Shown here piece after piece: positions 1 through 8,910 of a stretch of DNA of 64,000 nt. Origin of the DNA: Opitutaceae bacterium (GTDB lineage: Bacteria; Verrucomicrobiota; Verrucomicrobiia; Opitutales; Opitutaceae); the NCBI GenBank assembly GCA_018402455.1, contig JAGYIG010000013.1, positions 17,868 to 81,867 on the forward strand, read 5' to 3'. The translations under genes were made by a program, and so were the position numbers. The notes under the pieces were generated by a model. The model worked only from the letters and a program-made list of their open reading frames with translations, made no database searches and was not told the origin of the DNA. Every line of letters begins with the position of its first letter. Within the stretch, counting starts at the first letter, position 1.

Positions 1-454
1 CGGTGTGCACGCCATCTTCCAGAATCCAATCCCAGCGGTTGAATTGCAGCGCGGTGGCAATCGCCTGTTCGCCCAGCGCCCGGTGGGATTCACTCGGCTC
101 GATCAGGTGCACAAAAGCGGAGCGGTAGGCAATATTGGCGACCGTCGCGAGATCGCGCACGCGGTTCATCAAATCAACCTCCGCCGTGAGAAATCGCCGA
201 TCCGCCTCGAGGTCCGCTTCGCGTGAGCTTTTCCAATAGGACGCAAAGACCGGGTGCTGGAGACTCTGGCGGATCCGCGGAAGTTCCGAGCGATCGAACA
301 ACACGCCCAACTCCGGGGATGCGCTCGCCGCGGGCACGGGGGGCGACGCAACCGCGGCGCGGGGGAGGATTCCGACGGCCCCCATTGACGCGCTGGCTTG
401 AAGAAACCGGCGGCGGGAAAGTCGGGCGGGCGAAGCGTGGGGGTCGGATTTCAT
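1..454 (-). CDS. Exported heparinase II/III-like protein, N-terminal part
   Basis: The reading frame is open from an ATG at 454 to the window edge (151 codons), so only the N-terminus is seen. It starts with a twin-arginine signal (S-R-R-R-F-L-Q at residues 13-19, then an Ala/Gly-rich stretch), which predicts Tat export. After the signal the text resembles the start of heparinase II/III or alginate-lyase-type polysaccharide lyases: a helical segment around LGVLFDRSELPRIRQSL, followed by Trp/Tyr-rich helices. The catalytic region lies outside the window, so the family call is tentative. It reads away from the AraC regulator at 588-1490, on the same strand, with about 130 bases between them. 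An alternative is another exported alpha/alpha-toroid enzyme. Confidence 0.5.
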   Translation of the reverse strand, partial: MKSDPHASPARLSRRRFLQASASMGAVGILPRAAVASPPVPAASASPELGVLFDRSELPRIRQSLQHPVFASYWKSSREADLEADRRFLTAEVDLMNRVRDLATVANIAYRSAFVHLIEPSESHRALGEQAIATALQFNRWDWILEDGVHT

Positions 455-587
455 GGGCAGTCAAGTGGGGTCGGCAACCAGCGCCCCCTACCGATAGACC
501 AGTCGTTGGTGGGGTAAAGGGTTTCACCTCGAAATCCGGCAAAATCCCCGCGGCAATCCGAATGAAATTTCAGCCCGCTTCTTCGCC

Positions 588-1490
588 TCAACGCGGTCTC
601 GAATCGCGGGCCGCAACGGCCCTGCCCTGCCCTCGCATGGCGCGATATTCGGAAGGGCGGCATCGGGTGTAACGCCGGAACACCGTGGCAAAATACTGCG
701 ACGAGCAAAAGCCGAGCTCGAAGGCGATCTCGGTCACGCTGCGCGTCGAGTTTATCAACCGGTGTTCCGCCCGCTCGATGCGGCAACGCTGCAGGTATTC
801 GGCCGGTGGTATGCCGACTTCGTTTTTAAAGCGTGCCTTGAACCGGGGCAGCGACAAGTCGGCCACCGCGGCCGCCTCCCGCAACCGAGTGGGTTCCCCC
901 AGGCGCCCTCGCAGGTAGGCCTCGGCCCGTTGAATGGGAGCGCTCCACTGGGTGGGTTCGGGGCGCTGCGCGCACTCACAAACGCCCAGCAGGAATTGGA
1001 TCAGGATCGCCTGCAGGCGCAGTCGGGTCATGGCGGCCTGAGCGGGGTCCGTTCGCTCGCTCCACGCAAAAATTTGATCGAGCTGCTTTTTGAATTCCGG
1101 TTTGCCCGCAAATTTGCGCCGGGGAAGATTGCGCAAGGCGGCGATCAGGGTGTCCGCCGAAGCCGGTTGGCAACCAAGGAAATCACCGCCCGGTGAAGGC
1201 AGTTGGAGGATCAACCAGTAGAGGGTGCCTTTTTCTTGGGGCGATTCCCCGGAGCTGTGCAGTTCGCCCGGAAAGGTCACAAATACATCGCCGCCGCTCA
1301 GCCAATAATCCTGCCCCCTGACGACGTAGCGCTGCCGCCCCCGTTCGAGATAACAGATCTCCAAACCGCCGACATGGGCGTGCGGTGCGAGGACTTCCTC
1401 GGCCCGGGCGTGGTCGTAGTGCCCCAGCATCACGACCTCGGGGAGACCCCACCGGTCGAGTGAAATCCACCTGCGTTTTTGCTTACTCAT
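588..1490 (-). CDS. AraC family transcriptional regulator
   Basis: A 300-residue protein with two parts. The N-terminal cupin-like sensor carries PHAHVGGLEICYLERG and a GDVFVTFPGELHS turn. The C-terminal double helix-turn-helix, about residues 195-285, includes SVTEIAFELGFCSSQYFATV and the RRYTRCRPSEYR ending typical of the second AraC HTH. The family usually senses a small molecule, often a sugar, and activates neighbouring catabolic genes. The gene is divergent from the fatty acid desaturase at 1558, and a perfect palindrome lies seven bases upstream of its ATG. That makes it a plausible local and self regulator, but the ligand is unknown. Confidence 0.88.
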   Translation of the reverse strand: MSKQKRRWISLDRWGLPEVVMLGHYDHARAEEVLAPHAHVGGLEICYLERGRQRYVVRGQDYWLSGGDVFVTFPGELHSSGESPQEKGTLYWLILQLPSPGGDFLGCQPASADTLIAALRNLPRRKFAGKPEFKKQLDQIFAWSERTDPAQAAMTRLRLQAILIQFLLGVCECAQRPEPTQWSAPIQRAEAYLRGRLGEPTRLREAAAVADLSLPRFKARFKNEVGIPPAEYLQRCRIERAEHRLINSTRSVTEIAFELGFCSSQYFATVFRRYTRCRPSEYRAMRGQGRAVAARDSRPR

Positions 1491-1496
1491 GATGTT

Positions 1497-1511
1497 TGTA
1501 ATCGTATTACA
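1497..1511. promoter_or_regulatory. Candidate operator, 15-bp palindrome TGTAATCGTATTACA
   Basis: The two half sites TGTAAT and ATTACA are exact reverse complements separated by CGT. The element lies in the short divergent space between the AraC-type regulator (start 1490) and the desaturase (start 1558), and it is AT-rich against a GC-rich background. Position and symmetry suggest a regulator binding site. Classical AraC proteins often prefer direct repeats, so another dimeric factor is possible. Confidence 0.4.
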
Positions 1512-1557
1512 GTATCAGCGCGAAAGCGCACACCTCAAACTCGTGCTATTTTGCCCC

Positions 1558-2634
1558 ATGACCGGGAACACCCCTACCGACGGCGTTCGGCTCCAAGGCT
1601 TCACTGCCACCCAAGACCCCACCCAGCGGCGGCCTCGGCCGGTCTCTTGGTATCGCACCAAAATCGATCCGGCGACGTTGAAAGCCTTGCACCAGCGCAG
1701 CGACCTGCAAGGTGCGTTCCAAACTTTGGGGTATCTGGTGGTGATCGCGACCACGGGCACCCTGGCCACCTACTCCGCCTACCACTGGCCGATCGCGGTG
1801 ACGGTTTTGCTGACCTTTCTGCACGGCACCGTTTTCGCTTTTAACATCAACGCGGTCCACGAGCTGGGACACGGCACCGTCTTTCGCACCCGCCGGCTCA
1901 ACGACGTCTTCGCTGCGTTGTTCGCCTTTCTGGGGTGGATCAACCACTTCAAATTTGATGCGAGCCACACCCAGCATCATCGGTTCACGCTGCATCCCCC
2001 GGATGATCTGGAGGTCAAGCTGCCCATTCGACTGGTGATCAAGGATTGGCTGTTGGCCGGTTTCATCGATTTTCGGTTAATCTGGTTTAAACTCAAGGAG
2101 CTCGTGCGCGAATCCCGAGGCATCTACCGGGGCGAGTGGGAGGAGCATCTTTTTCCAGAGTCGGACTCCGCGGCTCGCCGTCGGCCCACCCGCTGGGGTC
2201 GGGTGGTGCTGGGCGGACACCTCGCAATCGTGGTCATTTCGCTTCTGCAGGGCTGGTGGATGCTCCCGGTCGTCATCACCTTCGCCCCCTTCTATGGCGC
2301 GTGGCTCTTTTTTCTCTGCAACAACACGCAGCACATCGGGCTGCAGGATCATACCGCCGATTTTCGACTTTGCTGCCGCACCTTCACCACCCACCCGGTG
2401 ATCCAGTTTCTCTATTGGCACATGAATTTCCACATCGAGCATCACATGTATGCGGCGGTGCCTTGTTACCGCTTGGGCCGGCTGCACCGGCAAATCAAGT
2501 CCGACCTCCCCGCGTGCCCTCACGGCCTGTTCAACACGTGGCGGGAAATCGCCGCCATCCAGCACGAGCAGGAGCGCGACCCGGCCTATCAACACGTGCC
2601 CGTCCTGCCCTCAGCCGCGCCAAAGCGGGCTTAG
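1558..2634 (+). CDS. Membrane fatty acid desaturase family protein
   Basis: A 358-residue integral membrane di-iron enzyme. The three histidine boxes are visible: H101-E-L-G-H105, H137-T-Q-H-H141 and H292-I-E-H-H296 (in the context FHIEHHMYAAVPCY). Hydrophobic helices surround residues 60-100 and 215-255. The family uses O2 and electrons from a redox partner to insert a double bond or hydroxyl into a lipid chain. An upstream in-frame start at 1489 would overlap the palindrome and the regulator's start region, so ATG 1558 (MTGNTPTDG) is preferred. The substrate cannot be told from sequence; related members also act on carotenoids or sphingolipids. Confidence 0.85.
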   Translation: MTGNTPTDGVRLQGFTATQDPTQRRPRPVSWYRTKIDPATLKALHQRSDLQGAFQTLGYLVVIATTGTLATYSAYHWPIAVTVLLTFLHGTVFAFNINAVHELGHGTVFRTRRLNDVFAALFAFLGWINHFKFDASHTQHHRFTLHPPDDLEVKLPIRLVIKDWLLAGFIDFRLIWFKLKELVRESRGIYRGEWEEHLFPESDSAARRRPTRWGRVVLGGHLAIVVISLLQGWWMLPVVITFAPFYGAWLFFLCNNTQHIGLQDHTADFRLCCRTFTTHPVIQFLYWHMNFHIEHHMYAAVPCYRLGRLHRQIKSDLPACPHGLFNTWREIAAIQHEQERDPAYQHVPVLPSAAPKRA

Positions 2635-2739
2635 CCAGGCCCAGCCGTCACTGCGGTCAGGCCGGACTGGCCTGGCGGCCGGGAAAACGGGCTGTAACCG
2701 TGAAATTTCAGAAGATTCTGGCTGTTATTCCACGGCCAA

Positions 2740-3864
2740 ATGGCGGTTAATTCGACCGGCTCTAAATTTTTGCGAATGATCAATATCCAAGGCAGCGTCA
2801 GCAAGGGGTGGCTCAATCAGGAGGCCGGTTTCGAATTCGACGAGCGCTATTACTTCGATCCAGAATTTCGTTGGGATCAGGATCACCGCATCGACCGCTA
2901 CCTCGACGAACGGTTTCCCCACTATCCGCTCTACAACATGGAGTCCAACCTGGGGCAGATCGAATATACGCGGGAAAAGCAGATACTCGTCGGCGGTATT
3001 CAACCGAACCTGATCATCGGTCTCGCCGCCGGGGCGAAGTTCTTCTGCGACGTCGATAAGGATTCCGACATCTCCATCCGACCGCTGGAGTCGATGTTGG
3101 CGACGCCGGACAAGCTTCCTTCAGTGGCCGAATTTCTCGATTCCCCGCTGATTAAACAATTCGACGCGCAGATCCTCCGTTTGCGGGCGGAGAAACCGGA
3201 TTACCGCATCATTCCACCGTATTTCTGGGACACCTCGGGGCGGGCCACGATCCATGGCTTCATCACGACTTCGATGAAGTTGTTCGGCGAAAACATCTTT
3301 CTGATGATGGTCGACGATCCTGCTTTGGTGAACGAGATCCATGGCTGGATCACCGACGTCTACAAGGCCCTGATTCAGCACTACTCGAAACTGGCGGATC
3401 TGCCGGTCACGTCCGTGCACGTCGGGGAGTGCACCGGCACGATGCTGAGTCCCGATCAGTATCACGATTTCATCATCCCGTTTGCCAACCGCATGGGCAA
3501 CGAAGTGGGCAAGCTGCGGTGGCACTCCTGCGGCGACTCCAACCACTTGCTGGAGCCCCTGACGGAAGTGGATCAACTCGGGATCATCGATACCGGATCC
3601 GGCACCAAGGTCGCGAACATCCGCGATGAGTTTGGCGCGGATTTTGAGGTCAACATCGCCCCTCCGGTGGATGTGCTGATGGAACGCGCCGACCCCCGTG
3701 ACATTGACCGTTGGTTGGATGAAGTTTTGGAGGGCAACGCCGGCGGACCGCTCAAATTTGTCTGCCACGTCGAGCCCGGCTACTCGCTGGACACCTGCCT
3801 CCGCCTGGCTGATCTGCTGGACCAGAAAGGCATCCCGGCCAAAAAACGGCTGTCGAAACTCTAG
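2740..3864 (+). CDS. Uroporphyrinogen decarboxylase (URO-D) fold protein, methyltransferase type
   Basis: A protein of up to 374 residues with the URO-D/MtaA TIM-barrel pattern: VHVGECTGTMLSP in the middle, then RWHSCGDSNHLLEPL with a His/Cys pair of the kind that binds zinc in corrinoid methyltransferases, and a C-terminal CHVEPGYSLDTCL. It lacks features expected of the heme enzyme HemE, and no other heme gene is adjacent. It is therefore more likely a corrinoid- or demethylation-related paralogue of the sort common in Verrucomicrobia. ATG 2776 (MINIQGSV) is an equally possible start; neither start has a strong ribosome binding site. The desaturase lies just upstream on the same strand. Confidence 0.75.
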   Translation: MAVNSTGSKFLRMINIQGSVSKGWLNQEAGFEFDERYYFDPEFRWDQDHRIDRYLDERFPHYPLYNMESNLGQIEYTREKQILVGGIQPNLIIGLAAGAKFFCDVDKDSDISIRPLESMLATPDKLPSVAEFLDSPLIKQFDAQILRLRAEKPDYRIIPPYFWDTSGRATIHGFITTSMKLFGENIFLMMVDDPALVNEIHGWITDVYKALIQHYSKLADLPVTSVHVGECTGTMLSPDQYHDFIIPFANRMGNEVGKLRWHSCGDSNHLLEPLTEVDQLGIIDTGSGTKVANIRDEFGADFEVNIAPPVDVLMERADPRDIDRWLDEVLEGNAGGPLKFVCHVEPGYSLDTCLRLADLLDQKGIPAKKRLSKL

Positions 3865-3914
3865 TCATAGGCCGGGTAAGGTAGGGAGGTTTCGCCGAAA
3901 CCGCCGCAGCGGGG

Positions 3915-5102
3915 TCACCCTTGATTACCGACCAACTGACTCAATGCTGCGGGGATCGCCTTTTTAAAGCGAAAGAACCCATGCGTCGCGTGCGGCCAGA
4001 AATGATGATCCCAGTCATGCCGAACCACGCGAAGGTCTACCCCGGCATCACCACAGACTTGGCGAATCTCCGGCATGAGCTCCGCGGTCAAACCCACCGG
4101 GGGCTCTGCCATGATCAGTCGCTTGAGGGGGAGAGATTCCACCCAAGCTCGCAGCGCGCCAAGGTCATCCCACACAGCCTCCGTTCGATCCATCATCGCG
4201 GCGCGCCGAAAAGCCACCACCGGGTCGGCGATGCCCGCCGCGGTGTAGGCGGCGGTCGGGAAAAACCCTGCCCCGGTGGATACGTTGGTCCGCGATGAAA
4301 TCCAGTCGGCCGCACTCAGGTCATCCTCAGTCAACAGCACGGCTACTTCATCCGCCTCCCCCCAGTCGGCGCCTGGCTTCAGGGGCTGGATCGGTGGAAG
4401 CTCGAAGTCCGGCATGGCAACGGGTGCAGTCGCCAGCTCGGCGTTCACTTCGAAACGATCGTTCGTATGACGCCGGATGTTTGCCCGCGTGGCGAGATAG
4501 GTTTTGCCCGCGGTGTGGAGACCCGCCACCCAGCGCCAACTCAAGGTATTCGATGCCGGATCGCCATCGAGCAAATGCCGCAGGAACCAATCGGCGCCCA
4601 ACTCCCACGGCAGTTTCAGGGTGTGTATCCAAATACTCGCGGTCCACATGCGGGCATGATTGTGCAGATAGCCCGTCTCGACCAGTTCCTGCGCCCAAGC
4701 ATCGAAACAATCGATCCCGGTTTTCCCGGTCATCGCTGCCTGGACCCCTCCTCTCATCCCCTCATCCATCTGGAGCCGGGCCACGCGGCGGCGATAATCG
4801 GTCCAGATGCTTGGTCGCAGTTGTAACCAACCCTTCCAATACGTTCGCCAGCACACTTCATCGATGAACTTGCCCGCCGAATTGGCGTCGTGTTCCCGCC
4901 GTGCCGCGGCCACCGTTTCCCATTCCGTCAACTGCCGCAGCCGAATCCACGGAGAAAGCATGGAAACGTTGGTGCGATCCGACGGTCCATTGTCGTGGTT
5001 TCGCTGTTCCGCATAGTTCCACCCGGCTCGCGGAATAAAATCCTCCAGTGCCGCCAGAGCGGCTTCGCGGCGGGCGGAAGGAAACGGCGGGGAGGACGAC
5101 AT
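3915..5102 (-). CDS. Photolyase/cryptochrome FAD-binding domain protein without N-terminal antenna domain
   Basis: About 395 residues. Within the first 60 residues it enters the photolyase FAD-binding region (WNYAEQRNHDNG, TNVSMLSPWIRLRQ), followed by the helical part with VCWRTYWKGW, HNHARMWTASIWIH and NTLSWRWVAG. A usual photolyase of about 450-500 residues has an alpha/beta antenna domain before this; here it is missing. The last 100 residues (around LKRLIMAEPPVGL and HHFWPHATHGFFRFKK) look like an extra alpha/beta segment after the FAD domain. ATG 5129 is an alternative start. Whether it repairs DNA or is a light sensor cannot be told. Confidence 0.75.
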   Translation of the reverse strand: MSSSPPFPSARREAALAALEDFIPRAGWNYAEQRNHDNGPSDRTNVSMLSPWIRLRQLTEWETVAAARREHDANSAGKFIDEVCWRTYWKGWLQLRPSIWTDYRRRVARLQMDEGMRGGVQAAMTGKTGIDCFDAWAQELVETGYLHNHARMWTASIWIHTLKLPWELGADWFLRHLLDGDPASNTLSWRWVAGLHTAGKTYLATRANIRRHTNDRFEVNAELATAPVAMPDFELPPIQPLKPGADWGEADEVAVLLTEDDLSAADWISSRTNVSTGAGFFPTAAYTAAGIADPVVAFRRAAMMDRTEAVWDDLGALRAWVESLPLKRLIMAEPPVGLTAELMPEIRQVCGDAGVDLRVVRHDWDHHFWPHATHGFFRFKKAIPAALSQLVGNQG

Positions 5103-5202
5103 GTCCCCACTGAGCACACCGCCAGCCATTGCGCCAGCCGCGCGCTCAATCGTTCACGGCAACCAAGGTTTCGGATTCAGCATCAAAACCGTGGCCCACG
5201 AA

Positions 5203-6737
5203 CTACGGCTCAATCCGCGCTTCCGCCCAGACGATTCGAGTGGTGGCGGCACCGTCGAGTGGCGCGAGAACAAAGCTATTGTGGCCATCGACTACGCCTT
5301 CGCCGGGGCAAGCGAATCGGAGCGCGCGGACCGCACCCGGGAAGGGCGCGACTTCCGCGTGATCGGCAATCCGGGGGCAAGGGACACCGTTGACCAATAC
5401 CGCGGGTTCGCCTTCCCCCCAGTCCTCAGTGTCGAGCCCGAGGGTAAGGGTGGTGGTGGCGCCGGAGGGCACATGGCCCAAATTTAGGGTGAACTCCGCA
5501 CCTTCATTCAATTGGGCGGGAAGCTTGATTTCCGCATCTGCACCGATGGGGACCGTGTCACGGTAGGTCTGGGGCTGGCGTCGGGGCTGGCGGGCAAGCT
5601 CCGCGGGACCAAAACCACGCTCCAGCATAATGCGGTAGTCATCGTGGCTGAACGGAAGGGTCTGGGAATCCATGTAGTTAAAAAAGTAAAGTTGATCGGC
5701 GCCTTGCTCCCATGCCATGGCCGCCCAACCGCGCACCGTTTCCAGGGTGTTGGGGACATTTTTGCCCTCCGGCCAAGCACGCATGTTATATTCTATTCCG
5801 GGGGCGAGGACGACCTGCGCGGCGGCCGGGCCTAGGCGTTCGCGCCAGAGTTTCAGGGGAATGTCGTAATCGCTCGTGGTCCAGAATGGACACGGGACGA
5901 GCATGTCGATGAGGCCTTCCTGCGCCCAACGCACACCGGGCATGCCCAGACCATCGGCGGCATCGGGATGCGCCGGCACCCGGACGGCGATTTTCAGTGG
6001 TCGGCCCCGACGCTCCGCCCAGCGGTCGGCCAGTTCCCGCACCTCGCGCATAAACTCGGTGAGAACCTCCCCGCCTCGCGCCTCCTCCCCCGGGCGAAAG
6101 TGCCAGCCGAAGCGCATCCAATCGAGCTCCAAACCATCGGGTTGGTAGCGCATCAACAGTTCACGCACCAAAGCCATGGCGTGCTCGCGCACACCCGGTT
6201 GATTGTAGTCGAGGGCCCGGTCGGTCCAGTCGTCCAGCGGGTCACCGGGAATGCGCCACCACCCCGGGTTCTCGCGCCAGAAACTGTCGTGCATATAGCT
6301 GGTGACATCCGGCACGTTGTGCACGTCGTTCATTCGCATCGAAAGCCACGGAGAAATGCCCACCTCCCGGCAACGCGCGATCCATATGGCGTAGGGATCG
6401 AGTCCCTGCTCGTGCAGCTTCCGCGCATTGGCCACCCACCGTCGGCCTTGGCGGTATCCGGAGGAGCTTGATCACCGAGCTCCCAGATCGCCTCCCAGGC
6501 GTAGCTGGCGAAGCTCGTCTTCATCGAGTTGGTGGAGAAAAACAGGTGGGAGACCTCGGTGTCGGCATACTGGTCGACGAGGGCGTGGAGTCCTTCGAGT
6601 GACATCTCCTCCGCCGTGCGCGAGGTGAAGAAATGACTGTTGTCCTCATTGATCACGAGGCCGAGTCGCTCGCCTCCGACGAGCGGAAAGGTGACGCCGA
6701 TCAAAAACAGGAAACCGAGGAGAGGACGGATCAACAT
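5203..6737 (-). pseudogene. Frameshifted exported glycosidase-like protein
   Basis: Two overlapping frames together make one protein. The first starts at ATG 6737 with a signal peptide (MLIRPLLGFLFLIGV...) and continues through ERLGLVINEDNSHF to about 6440. The homologous text resumes one frame away from GTG 6435 (ANARKLHEQGLDPYAIW...) and runs to a stop at 5203. The join is at GACGGTGGGTGGCC and needs a -1 shift. The body resembles TIM-barrel glycosyl hydrolase-like proteins (LELDWMRFGWHF, QLYFFNYMD). Either the gene is broken, one base was lost in sequencing or assembly, or the GTG is used as a coupled restart. The function is unassigned beyond the fold. Confidence 0.6.
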
Positions 6738-6750
6738 GGCGAGACCGGAT

Positions 6751-7944
6751 CTAATTTGGTTTATCGTCACCCTGCTCCAGCACCTTCACCCGGCGGTCTT
6801 TGCGGGGGAACTCCAAGGTCACCACGGTCCCGATCCCGGGCTTGCTTTCCACCCCCACCTGGCCGCCGTGCTCCTTCATGATCCGTTGCACGATCATCAG
6901 CCCCAGCCCGTTGCCGCCGGGTTTGGTGGTGTGATAAGGCTCAAACAAGCGCAGCAGATCCTCCTGCTTGATGCCGGTGCCTGTGTCGCCAAATAGTAAA
7001 TACACAGAATTATCGTCCATGCGGGTCTTGAGGTGGAGAAGCCCGCCCGGCTCCATCGCCTCCATCGCGTTTTTGATAACGTTGAAGAACACCTGCTTGA
7101 GCTGATTCCGGTCCGCCATGATGACCGGCAGGTCCGGCGAGGCTTCCACATCGACCTTGATGTCCCGATTGGCCAGCTCATCCTGGTGAAAGTTCAGGAC
7201 CCCGTCGAGCACCTCCAGAAGGTGCACTTCCGCCAGGTCCGGGGGCTGGGGGCGAATCGCTTCGAGGAAATGATTGATGATGCCGTCGAGCCGACTCACC
7301 TCGTCCTGGCAGATTCGGATCGAATCGGTCAGGGCATGCACGTCTTTCGAGGCGGCCTGCAGTCTCTTCAATTTTCGCTCGATCAGCTGCAGGTGGATGT
7401 TCAGCGAGTTGAGCGGGTTCCCCAGTTCGTGGGCCACGCCCGCGGCCAACAGCAGGATGGAGGAGGTGCGCTCGTTCTCGATCAACTCCTCGGTGGTCGC
7501 CTTGTCCCGGGTGACATCCGTCAAAATCACCGCGTAACGGCGGCCTGTGGCGGTGTCCTCCCGGGCAAAGGGCACCATGTAGAGGCGCACCGTGCGCGGC
7601 TCGGGGTAGGTCAGTTCAAACTCCCGCGCCACCACCGGCAACGCCCCATCCTGCAGCGCTGGCTCCAACGAGGGGCGCAACCCCGGCACCAATCGCCACA
7701 ACATCTGTCCCGAGAGTTCATCCGTATTGAGCCCAATCAAACGGTGAGCCGATTGATTGGCGTATTCGATTTCGCCGTCGGGGCTGATGACCAGCACCCC
7801 CTCCTGCAGGGTGTTGAAAATATCTTCGAACACCGCCCGCTCCCGCGCCAGCCGTTGCACGAGGTTGGTCAGGTTGACTGAATCCAATTGATCCAAACGA
7901 CCGAGCACCCGGTCGAGCGAACTGTTATGTTTCTTGGGGGGCAT
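6751..7944 (-). CDS. PAS domain sensor histidine kinase
   Basis: A 397-residue soluble kinase: an N-terminal coiled region, one PAS domain (about residues 35-150, with LVISPDGEIEYANQS), then the phospho-acceptor box LAAGVAHELGNPLNSLNIHL with His172. An HATPase domain follows, showing the N box (FFNVIKNAMEAME), G1 (GDTGTGI), the F box (LFEPYHTTKPGG) and G2 (NGLGLMIVQ). All catalytic motifs are intact. There is no membrane segment, so it would sense a cytoplasmic signal. No response regulator is adjacent; the gene upstream on the strand side is separated by a palindromic repeat. The stop lies 13 bases before the start of the frameshifted glycosidase-like gene. Confidence 0.9.
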   Translation of the reverse strand: MPPKKHNSSLDRVLGRLDQLDSVNLTNLVQRLARERAVFEDIFNTLQEGVLVISPDGEIEYANQSAHRLIGLNTDELSGQMLWRLVPGLRPSLEPALQDGALPVVAREFELTYPEPRTVRLYMVPFAREDTATGRRYAVILTDVTRDKATTEELIENERTSSILLLAAGVAHELGNPLNSLNIHLQLIERKLKRLQAASKDVHALTDSIRICQDEVSRLDGIINHFLEAIRPQPPDLAEVHLLEVLDGVLNFHQDELANRDIKVDVEASPDLPVIMADRNQLKQVFFNVIKNAMEAMEPGGLLHLKTRMDDNSVYLLFGDTGTGIKQEDLLRLFEPYHTTKPGGNGLGLMIVQRIMKEHGGQVGVESKPGIGTVVTLEFPRKDRRVKVLEQGDDKPN

Positions 7945-7966
7945 GTCTTTTAGGCTGGGATTTTTT

Positions 7967-8105
7967 TAACCACTAATGGACACGAATAAACACGAATCAT
8001 TCAGGACGCAGAGACGACTGAATCGCATCCCTGGAATTCCCCCGATTGAAATAGGTTTCAGGGCGTAACGGTAGTGAAGCCATTAGTGTCCATTTGTGGT
8101 TAAAA
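7967..8105. repeat. Dispersed palindromic repeat, copy A
   Basis: The left end TAACCACTAATGGACAC and the reverse complement of the right end (TAACCACAAATGGACAC) agree at 16 of 17 positions. The left arm continues GAATAAACACGAAT, which is shared with two further copies at 21786 and 31803. The element also contains GCGTAACGGTAGTGAAGCC near the right arm, shared with copy B. It fills the space between the histidine kinase and rnhB and holds no convincing gene. Confidence 0.8.
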
Positions 8106-8127
8106 AACAGCATCCTATCGGCCGAGG

Positions 8128-8883
8128 CTACTTGAGGAAGTCCATCTGACCCGGATCGACGCGATCAGCCATCAGTTTGCGCAGGAAGGTGGTGCGATGA
8201 AAACGGCAACGGCCGAGTTGGCGCACGGCCGTCCGGTGTTCTTCCGTGCCGTAGCCCTTGTGTTGGGCGAAGCCATATTCGGGAAATTCGCGGTCGAGCT
8301 TCACCATCACCCGATCCCGGGAGACCTTGGCCACCACCGAAGCCATGGCGATGCATAAGGAACGGGTATCGCCCCGCACCACATTGGTGTGGGGATAAGG
8401 AAAGTGCTTCAGCCGCAGTCCATCCACCAGCACCTTGGCCCGCACCTGGGGTTGGAACGCCGCAATCTCCTCCGCACTGGCGAAGAGGTCCGGCTCCCGT
8501 TTCCGCTCGAAAGCCGAGGGCGGATAGATCCCCTCCAAGGCCCGTCGCATCGCCAGCTTGGTCGCGCCGAGGATATTGAATTTCTCAATTTCCGCCACAT
8601 CCGCCATGCCCACTTCGATATGGATTTGGCGCTCAGCCATGAGGGCTTCAAAATCGAACCACAGCGCATCCCGCTCGGGCTCGGTCAGCTGTTTGGAATC
8701 GTTGATTCGACGCGCATTGGTCGCCACCCAATTACTCTCGAGAAAAGCTTGGGTCACCAGGACGGCGCCCGCCGCCACCGGGCCTGCCAAGGCTCCGCGT
8801 CCCGCTTCATCCACCCCAATCAGACACTCGAGATCGCCCAATTGCTTGAGATCGAATCCGCGCAGCTGACGTCGTTTGGGCAT
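8128..8883 (-). CDS. rnhB: Ribonuclease HII
   Basis: A 251-residue enzyme that nicks RNA/DNA hybrids and removes single ribonucleotides from DNA. The start has the RNase HII signature GVDEAGRGALAGPVAAGAV with the first catalytic Asp and Glu, then NDSKQLTEPERDALW, KVLVDGLRLKHFPY and ASVVAKVSRDRVM with further acidic or metal-site residues, and a C-terminal GYGTEEHRTAVRQLG. It follows rnhC by 27 bases on the same strand, so the two are probably co-transcribed. It is somewhat longer than the usual 200-220 residues because of an inserted segment around residues 125-145. Confidence 0.95.
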   Translation of the reverse strand: MPKRRQLRGFDLKQLGDLECLIGVDEAGRGALAGPVAAGAVLVTQAFLESNWVATNARRINDSKQLTEPERDALWFDFEALMAERQIHIEVGMADVAEIEKFNILGATKLAMRRALEGIYPPSAFERKREPDLFASAEEIAAFQPQVRAKVLVDGLRLKHFPYPHTNVVRGDTRSLCIAMASVVAKVSRDRVMVKLDREFPEYGFAQHKGYGTEEHRTAVRQLGRCRFHRTTFLRKLMADRVDPGQMDFLK

Positions 8884-8910
8884 GACAAATTGAAGGGAGC
8901 GGGGACGCGC

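Noticed and set aside
2635..2675. CCAGGCC/GGCCTGG inverted repeat after the desaturase
   Set aside because: The loop is 27 bases and no T run follows, so it is not a convincing terminator.
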